Shown in pieces: positions 1 to 5,234 of a stretch of 5,234 nt of DNA. The DNA comes from Pseudomonadota bacterium (GTDB lineage: Bacteria > Pseudomonadota > Alphaproteobacteria > Rhizobiales > Devosiaceae), in assembly GCA_023436745.1 (NCBI GenBank), contig JAEZHZ010000067.1, forward strand, positions 1-5,234. The letters run 5' to 3'. The translations under genes were made by a program, and so were the position numbers. Numbering within the stretch: the first letter of the stretch is position 1; every line of letters starts with the position of its first letter. The notes below the pieces were generated by a model. It was not told the DNA's origin and did not search any database. It saw only the letters and a list, made by a program, of their open reading frames with translations.

Positions 1-710
1 CGCATCAAAATGCGATGGACGTCCGCAACCATCGAGCCGATCCAGCGCATGTTGTAGCGCTTGCCCGCCGAGCCACTTTCGCCCGCGATGTTCTCGGCGA
101 CATAGCCGCGCGTCGCCGCGTCCCAGAACCGTTCGCGTGCGGTGTTGATGGCGAACTCTGCCGAAGCCTCCGGCACGCGCACATCCTCATGCGTCAATCG
201 GAAGGTGCCCTCATCGTCCAGTGAGAACACGGCCACCCCGCCGCCCACGGTCACCACCAGCGTGGTGGCAGGGCCATAGGCGATGTATCCGGCAGCCAGC
301 TGAGCGGTGCCCGGCTGCGTCAGCCCGCCATCCGCCCGCAGGACTGAAAAGATGGTGCCCACAGTGACGTTGACATCGAGGTTGGAGGAGCCGTCCAGCG
401 GGTCCGTCGCCACCATGTATGCGCCCCCCGCCTCAAGGTTCACGGCTTCATCCAGCTCTTCGGATACCAGAATCGACACTGCCGGGTTCTGGCGCAAGTG
501 CTTGAGAACAATGTCGTTGCTGACGACGTCGAGCTGCTTCTGCTCCTCGCCCTGCACGTTGACCGAACCGACGAGACCCACCAGACCCGTCAGAGGCGCA
601 TCCTCCAGAACCTCCACGATGTCCGCGCCTGCGGCCGCCATGCTGGCGATCACCGAGCCGAGGTCCGCGGCGATGGGTTGTCTGGAAAGCCACTGCGCAA
701 GATCGGTCAT
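1..710 (-). CDS. fbp: Class I fructose-1,6-bisphosphatase, C-terminus cut by left window edge
   Basis: Cytoplasmic, Mg2+-dependent enzyme that hydrolyses fructose 1,6-bisphosphate to fructose 6-phosphate and phosphate in gluconeogenesis (and in the Calvin cycle where present). I translated 236 codons from ATG at 710-708; the frame is open to the edge. Recognisable motifs are GEEQKQLDVVSND (54-66), the metal-site SEE (83-85), the class I signature DPLDGSSNLDVN (103-114) followed by VGTIFS (117-122), QLAAGYIAYGP (137-147), and RWIGSMVADVHRIL (222-235), which holds the substrate-binding Arg. The family is usually about 330 residues, so roughly 90-100 are missing, including the region with the last metal-binding Glu. 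The start is fixed by an AAGGAG six bases upstream; the frame stays open further upstream, but no other start there has such a site. It follows the glutamate dehydrogenase gene by 95 bases on the same strand. Two AMP-site positions look substituted (see findings). Family assignment is very secure; regulation and oligomer state are inferred only from the family. Confidence 0.96.
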   Translation of the reverse strand, partial: MTDLAQWLSRQPIAADLGSVIASMAAAGADIVEVLEDAPLTGLVGLVGSVNVQGEEQKQLDVVSNDIVLKHLRQNPAVSILVSEELDEAVNLEAGGAYMVATDPLDGSSNLDVNVTVGTIFSVLRADGGLTQPGTAQLAAGYIAYGPATTLVVTVGGGVAVFSLDDEGTFRLTHEDVRVPEASAEFAINTARERFWDAATRGYVAENIAGESGSAGKRYNMRWIGSMVADVHRILM

Positions 711-716
711 GCTTGT

Positions 717-722
717 CTCCTT
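717..722 (-). promoter_or_regulatory. Ribosome binding site of fbp
   Basis: The minus strand reads AAGGAG, then six bases (ACAAGC), then the ATG of fbp. This is a near-perfect Shine-Dalgarno sequence at good spacing. It selects the ATG at 710 over an in-frame GTG at 755-753, and it implies that fbp is translated independently rather than coupled to the upstream gene. Confidence 0.85.
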
Positions 723-777
723 GTCACGGTGAGTGTCCCGAACCCGGCAACGCACGCAACACGACTTTCGACGCAAC

Positions 778-802
778 GCCTCCCGCCGTTCGCCGGCGAG
801 GC
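778..802 (-). other. GC-rich imperfect hairpin just after the gdh stop codon
   Basis: The minus-strand RNA can fold as an outer 5-bp stem GCCTC/GAGGC and an inner 4-bp stem GCCG/CGGC, with a 5-base loop GCGAA and a 2-base GG bulge on the 3' side. It begins three bases after the TAA of the glutamate dehydrogenase gene. No run of U follows, so it is not a canonical intrinsic terminator. It could protect the 3' end of the gdh message, cause partial termination, or be a chance product of high G+C. No clear promoter for fbp is visible in the rest of the spacer (777-711). Confidence 0.4.
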
Positions 803-805
803 GGC

Positions 806-3800
806 TTACCCCTCCTGCGCGAGGTCCGAGAGCAGCCCGGCGGTCACCGAAAGCCGCGACACGGTCAGCGTGCCTTCGCCCAGCGCGGCCATTGCCCCGG
901 CGGTGCGGGCCATGCTCCGCCCGTGTCGTTCTCGCCACGCGTCGAGGCGTTGGGGTATCGGGCCATCGCCGCTGCGCAGCACGTCCCCGGCCAGATCGCG
1001 CTGCGCCCTCAGAAGATTGGCGAGGGCGCGGTCGAGCGCCATCCGGTCGAACCGGTCCGGCAGGTGCAGCGTGCGGGCCTGCTCCATGACCGAACCCAGC
1101 CCGAAGCTGTCGAACAGCGCAAAGAACGCCTCCGCGGCCTCGGCGACGGAAGCGCCGGCGCGCTCCGCCACCAGCACCACGTCACTGGCAAAGCCGAGGA
1201 CCGGAAGGCGGGCGATCCGCTCGGCCAGCGGTTCGGGCACACCGCTCGCCTGCAGCGTCTCTGCGGCCGTAGCAATCGCGGTCCACAGCGCCCCGGGCAA
1301 CCCACCGGGCATCATGCCCTCGAGTGTGGCAACCCCCGCCCTGTGCAGTGAGACCAGGTCCGAGACGCCTCGGGTCACGTCGGCGTGCCTCAGGAACCAC
1401 AGCGTTTCCTGACGCAGCAGCGCCATCACCGCCGCCAGAAGGTCCAGTTGCACTGCCCCGCCGATCCGGCCGTCGAGCGCCTCGATGGCCGCGTTGAGGT
1501 CCTCCAGCCCGAACACGTCCCTCGCCGCGACCGAGGCGAGTGCGATCTCGCCCGGCCCGGCGCTGGTCGCCGCGGTCAGTTCGCTGACGAAGGCGGGGCC
1601 GCCGCGGTTGATCAGCGCATTGGCGAGCACGGTCGCGATGACCTCTCGCCGCAGCCGGTGCCCCTCGATTGCGGAGGGGAACTCCCGATGCAGCGTCTCG
1701 GGGAAGTAGCGGAACAGCTCTCCCGCCAGCGCCGGGTCCTCCAGCAGGGGGCTGTCCATCAGGTCTTCGTTGAGCGTCAGCTTGGCATACGCCATCAGCA
1801 CCGCCAGCTCAGGTCGCGTCAGGCCCCGGCCCGTTGCCGCCCTTGCGTCGAGCGCCGCGTCCGTGGGCAGGAACTCCACGGCGCGGTCCAGTTCGCCGCG
1901 GGCAACCAGCGCCTCCATCAGTTCGCGGTGGTCGGGCAGTTCCGCTATTCCGGCCCGCTCCGCCAGCGACAATGCCATGGTCTGCAGGTAGTTGTTGCCG
2001 AGGCACAGCGCCGCCACCTCTTCGGTCATCCGGACCAGCAGCCTGTTCCGAGCCTCGAGGTCCATCTCCCCCGAGGCGACCAGCGGCTGCAGCGCGATCT
2101 TGATGTTCACCTCGAGATCCGAGGAATTCACCCCGGCCGAGTTGTCGATGGCATCGGTGTTGATCCGCCCGCCGGCCAGCGCGTACTCGATGCGCCCGCG
2201 CTGGGTGACGCCGAGATTGGCGCCCTCGCCGACCACCTTTGCCCGCAGCGTGGCGGCCGACACGCGGATGGCGTCATTGGCGCGGTCGCCCGCATCCGCA
2301 TCGGTCTCCTGGCTCGATCGCACATAGGTGCCGATGCCGCCGAACCACAACAGGTCGACGTCCGCCCGCAGGATGGCGGAGATGACGGTCGCCGGCGTCG
2401 CGTGGTCAGTGTCCAGCCCCAGCACGGCCTGCATCTGCGGCGACAGCGGGATCGATTTGGCGCTGCGCGGGAACACCCCGCCGCCCGGCGAGATGAGGGT
2501 TGCGTCATAGTCCTGCCAGCTGGACCGCGGCAGGCGGAACAGGCGCTCGCGCTCGGCAAAGCTCGTCCCTGCGTCTGGCTCCGGATCGATGAAGATGTCG
2601 CGATGGTCGAACGCCGCGACGAGCCTCGTGTGCCGGCTCAGCAGCATGCCGTTGCCGAACACGTCCCCGCTCATGTCCCCGACGCCCGCCACTGTGAACG
2701 GCTCGCGCTGGATGTCCCTGTCCATCTCGCGGAAGTGGCGCTTCACCGCCTCCCATGCTCCGCGGGCGGTGATCCCCATCTTCTTGTGGTCGTATCCGGC
2801 CGATCCGCCCGAGGCGAACGCGTCGCCGAGCCAGAACCCTCTGCGCACCGCTATGGCGTTGGCCGTGTCGGAGAAGCTCGCCGTGCCCTTGTCCGCAGCG
2901 ACGACCAGATACGGATCGTCTCCGTCCCGCCGGACCAGTTGCGGGGGTGGCACGACGGCCCCGGCGACGAGGTTGTCGGTCACGTCCAGCAGCGCCTCCA
3001 CGAAGGCCGAGTAGGCCGCGATGCCCTCCGCCTGCATGGCCTCGCGAGCCATTCCGGCAACCAGCCGCTTCGGCACGAAGCCGCCCTTGGCGCCCACCGG
3101 CACGATCACGGAGTTCTTCACCTGCTGCGCCTTCACCAGCCCCAGCACCTCGGTTCGGAAGTCCTCCGGCCGGTCGGACCAGCGGATGCCACCGCGCGCA
3201 ATGGCCCCGAAGCGCAGATGGACGCCCTCGACCCGCGGCGAGTACACCGAGATTTCCCGATACGGCCGCGGCTCCGCCATTCCGTCCACGAGGTGGCTGT
3301 CGAACTTGATCGCCAGGGCCCGGCGGGCAGCACCGGCCTCGTCGCTCTGGAACGCGTTCGTGCGCAGCGACGCCTCCACCAGGTTGAGGAAGCGCCGGAT
3401 GATGGTGTCCTCGTCGAGCGAAGTGGTCGCCTCGAGTGCCGCCGCGATCCGCGCTCGCGCCAGAGCTCCCCCGGCTTCGCGATCAACTGCAGCGGGGTCG
3501 TGCAAAGTCTTGAACAGACTCACCAATCCCGCCGCTGCATCCGCGTGCCGAACCAGTACGGCGGCGATGTAGCGTTGCGAGAAGGCATTCCCCACCTGCC
3601 GCAGGTACCGCGACAGCGCCCTCAGCCACGCAGCTTCCGTCCAGTCGAGCCCGGCGGTCGTCACCAGGGTGTTGATCTGGTCGCTCTCGGCCTCGCCGGA
3701 CCAAACCGCCCGCAGTCCCGCTTCGATCCTCGCAGCGTGATCTCCGAGCTCTGGCAGGCCACCCGGCAGCTCCAGCACCATGTCGTGGATGAACCGTTCC

Positions 3801-5234
3801 ACCCCGTCGCGCGGTATGGCGGTATAGGTGCGCTCGTCGATCACCACGAACCCGAATGCCTCCAGCATCGGCACGCGCTGGCTCAGGGGCAGGGGCGTTT
3901 CGCGATGGTAGAACTTCAGCCCCAGCGTGCCGCCACCGGCCTCGCCCTGCCGCAGCCGGATGGCGATGTCCTCGCCGTCGCCCAGGCTCCGCAGGATCTC
4001 GATATCCTGAAGTGCTGTCGCAGCATCGTTCCGCGACCTGTAGGCGTCCGAGAAGGCGTCGCGATAGTCGCTGATGGCGGCCGTATCCCCGGCCTCTGCC
4101 GCCAGCAGGTCACCGAAGTTGCTGGTCAGCGCCGCTACCTCGGCTTCCAGTTCGCTTCGGCTCGGCCGCGGCGTCGGTCCGCCCACGCGACCGATGATGA
4201 CGTGGAGCCGCACCAGCTCCCCTTCCGGGAAATGCGGGTAGTAGGCGGAAATCCGCCCATCGTAGACCCTGGCCAGGTAGCGCGTGATCCGAACCCGCGC
4301 CTGTACGTCGTAGCGGTCGCGCGGCACGTACACGAGGATGGAGACGAAATTGTCGAACCGGTCGATGCGCGGCAGCACCCGCACGCGTGGCCGGTCATGT
4401 AGCGCGGCTATGGTGGCCGCGAACTCCGCCAGCTCGTCGGTCGAGATCTGGAACAGCTCGTCGCGCGGGTAGCTGTCGAGAGCGCTCATCAGGGCCCGGC
4501 CGTCATGGGCCCGCGGGTCGAAACCGGACCGGCGCATCACCTCGGCGATCTTGCGCCGCACCAGCGGCACCTCGGTATGGGGTGCTGCCAGCGCCTGCGC
4601 CGTGAACAGCCCCACGATGCGCAACTCACCGCTGGCGGCGCCGTCCGCCCCCTGCAGCTTCACGCCGACATAGTCGAGATGCTGCCGCCGGTGCACGCGG
4701 GACCGCACATTGGCCTTGGTCACCAGCACCGCCTCGTCCGAGGCGATGAACTCCACCAGTTGCGGGGTCGACTCCACGAACTCCGCGCCGCTGCGCAGTA
4801 CCCGCACGTCAGGGTCCCGCAGTATGCCCAGCCTGCTTCCCGCCACCGGCTCAAGCCTGCCGCCCGTCAGCGTGTAGCTGCGCATTCCGAGGAAGGTGAA
4901 GTTGTGCTCGGCCAGCCAGTCGAGAAACCGCAGGTGCTCGTCGCTCTGCCGTCCGCCGGCAGCCTCGAGATCGCTGATGGCCTGGCGCAGCCGCGCCAGC
5001 ATCGGCTGCCAGTCATCAACGGCCCGCGCGACGTCCGTCATCGTGGCGACGATCTCGGCGCGCAAGGCGTCCGGGTCGGCAACCGGGTCGCTGTGGATGT
5101 GCAGCATGCTCAGCTGGCGGCCGCCATTGACGCTGATCTCGCCCGCTTCCACCGCCACCACTGGGTGCACGAACAGGCGCACCGTGCCGCCCGCGGTGCG
5201 TACAGCCGCCAGCACGCTGTCGACGATGAACGGC
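806..5234 (-). CDS. gdhB: NAD-specific glutamate dehydrogenase, large (GDH-180) type, N-terminus cut by right edge
   Basis: Catalyses NAD+-dependent oxidative deamination of L-glutamate to 2-oxoglutarate and ammonium in the cytoplasm, usually a catabolic role. 1475 codons are visible without interruption, ending in TAA at 808-806; residues are numbered here from the right edge. The family is usually about 1550-1620 residues, so roughly 80-150 N-terminal residues are missing. The first residues, PFIVDS, match the internal PFLVDS motif of the family's N-terminal ACT-like region. Further N-terminal regulatory motifs are NFTFLG (111-116), YPRDELFQ (about 255-262) and FVSILVYVPRDRY (about 296-308). 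The catalytic part carries GGIRWSDRPEDFRTEV from 681, KAQQVKNS, PVGAKGGFV with the conserved Lys at 716, VGDMSGDVFGNG (851-862), WFGGIGTY (963-970), GEGANLG (1002-1008) and INTDAIDNSAGVN from 1024. A long, mostly helical C-terminal region follows. The GTG at 5215 is not the start, because family homology continues upstream of it. No frameshift or missing motif was seen. The symbol follows Pseudomonas usage (also called gdh2). The promoter lies outside the window. Confidence 0.96.
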   Translation of the reverse strand, partial: PFIVDSVLAAVRTAGGTVRLFVHPVVAVEAGEISVNGGRQLSMLHIHSDPVADPDALRAEIVATMTDVARAVDDWQPMLARLRQAISDLEAAGGRQSDEHLRFLDWLAEHNFTFLGMRSYTLTGGRLEPVAGSRLGILRDPDVRVLRSGAEFVESTPQLVEFIASDEAVLVTKANVRSRVHRRQHLDYVGVKLQGADGAASGELRIVGLFTAQALAAPHTEVPLVRRKIAEVMRRSGFDPRAHDGRALMSALDSYPRDELFQISTDELAEFAATIAALHDRPRVRVLPRIDRFDNFVSILVYVPRDRYDVQARVRITRYLARVYDGRISAYYPHFPEGELVRLHVIIGRVGGPTPRPSRSELEAEVAALTSNFGDLLAAEAGDTAAISDYRDAFSDAYRSRNDAATALQDIEILRSLGDGEDIAIRLRQGEAGGGTLGLKFYHRETPLPLSQRVPMLEAFGFVVIDERTYTAIPRDGVERFIHDMVLELPGGLPELGDHAARIEAGLRAVWSGEAESDQINTLVTTAGLDWTEAAWLRALSRYLRQVGNAFSQRYIAAVLVRHADAAAGLVSLFKTLHDPAAVDREAGGALARARIAAALEATTSLDEDTIIRRFLNLVEASLRTNAFQSDEAGAARRALAIKFDSHLVDGMAEPRPYREISVYSPRVEGVHLRFGAIARGGIRWSDRPEDFRTEVLGLVKAQQVKNSVIVPVGAKGGFVPKRLVAGMAREAMQAEGIAAYSAFVEALLDVTDNLVAGAVVPPPQLVRRDGDDPYLVVAADKGTASFSDTANAIAVRRGFWLGDAFASGGSAGYDHKKMGITARGAWEAVKRHFREMDRDIQREPFTVAGVGDMSGDVFGNGMLLSRHTRLVAAFDHRDIFIDPEPDAGTSFAERERLFRLPRSSWQDYDATLISPGGGVFPRSAKSIPLSPQMQAVLGLDTDHATPATVISAILRADVDLLWFGGIGTYVRSSQETDADAGDRANDAIRVSAATLRAKVVGEGANLGVTQRGRIEYALAGGRINTDAIDNSAGVNSSDLEVNIKIALQPLVASGEMDLEARNRLLVRMTEEVAALCLGNNYLQTMALSLAERAGIAELPDHRELMEALVARGELDRAVEFLPTDAALDARAATGRGLTRPELAVLMAYAKLTLNEDLMDSPLLEDPALAGELFRYFPETLHREFPSAIEGHRLRREVIATVLANALINRGGPAFVSELTAATSAGPGEIALASVAARDVFGLEDLNAAIEALDGRIGGAVQLDLLAAVMALLRQETLWFLRHADVTRGVSDLVSLHRAGVATLEGMMPGGLPGALWTAIATAAETLQASGVPEPLAERIARLPVLGFASDVVLVAERAGASVAEAAEAFFALFDSFGLGSVMEQARTLHLPDRFDRMALDRALANLLRAQRDLAGDVLRSGDGPIPQRLDAWRERHGRSMARTAGAMAALGEGTLTVSRLSVTAGLLSDLAQEG

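Noticed and set aside
753..755. In-frame GTG as an alternative, earlier start of fbp
   Set aside because: It would add 15 residues with no family resemblance and has no good Shine-Dalgarno sequence, whereas the ATG at 710 has AAGGAG at ideal spacing.
754..777. Two direct copies of a 7-base word (GTTGCGT on the minus strand, 754-760 and 771-777) in the spacer, as a possible operator
   Set aside because: The copies are short, 17 bases apart start to start, with no dyad symmetry and no visible promoter next to them. This is within chance for GC-rich sequence.
498..1412. Plus-strand open frame of 304 codons crossing fbp, the spacer and the gdh 3' end
   Set aside because: It is antisense to two recognisable genes, has low-complexity Arg/Ser/Ala-rich composition and matches no family I recognise. 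It is a shadow frame.
1385..4402. Open frame of about 1005 codons on the plus strand, opposite the glutamate dehydrogenase gene
   Set aside because: It lies wholly antisense to a clearly conserved gene. Its translation is rich in Arg, Gln, His, Pro and Val with no recognisable domain. Strong G/C bias at third codon positions of the real gene removes stop codons from the opposing frame, which explains its length.
5213..5215. GTG at 5215 as the start of the glutamate dehydrogenase
   Set aside because: The frame continues upstream to the window edge as PFIVDS, matching the conserved PFLVDS stretch of the family. This codon is an internal Val and the true start is outside the window.

Overview
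The window is about two-thirds G+C and is fully occupied by two genes on the minus strand, both cut by a window edge. There are no RNA genes, mobile elements, CRISPR repeats or foreign-looking inserts. The protein sequences point to a GC-rich proteobacterium, most likely an alphaproteobacterium. The reasons are the large 'GDH-180' type NAD-glutamate dehydrogenase and a class I fructose-1,6-bisphosphatase with an RWIGSMVADVHRIL signature, which resembles alphaproteobacterial members as I remember them. This placement is an inference and not a database result.

Layout in transcription order (right to left). Positions 5234-806 hold most of a very large NAD-specific glutamate dehydrogenase (1475 codons visible, N-terminus beyond the right edge, natural TAA stop at 808-806). 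A 95-base spacer (805-711) follows, with a GC-rich imperfect hairpin just after the stop and a strong Shine-Dalgarno sequence just before the next start. Positions 710-1 hold the first 236 codons of a class I fructose-1,6-bisphosphatase (fbp), whose C-terminal third lies beyond the left edge.

The two enzymes make metabolic sense side by side. Glutamate dehydrogenase turns glutamate into 2-oxoglutarate plus ammonium and feeds carbon into the TCA cycle. Fructose-1,6-bisphosphatase catalyses a committed step of gluconeogenesis, which is needed when amino or organic acids are the carbon source. Same-strand order and a short spacer without a clear terminator allow co-transcription, but the sequence does not prove it.

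I see no sign of a new biological system here. The points most worth checking are the altered AMP-site positions in the bisphosphatase, the gdh-fbp pairing, and the hairpin between them. Many long open frames on the plus strand, one of about 1000 codons, are by-products of codon bias in the glutamate dehydrogenase gene.
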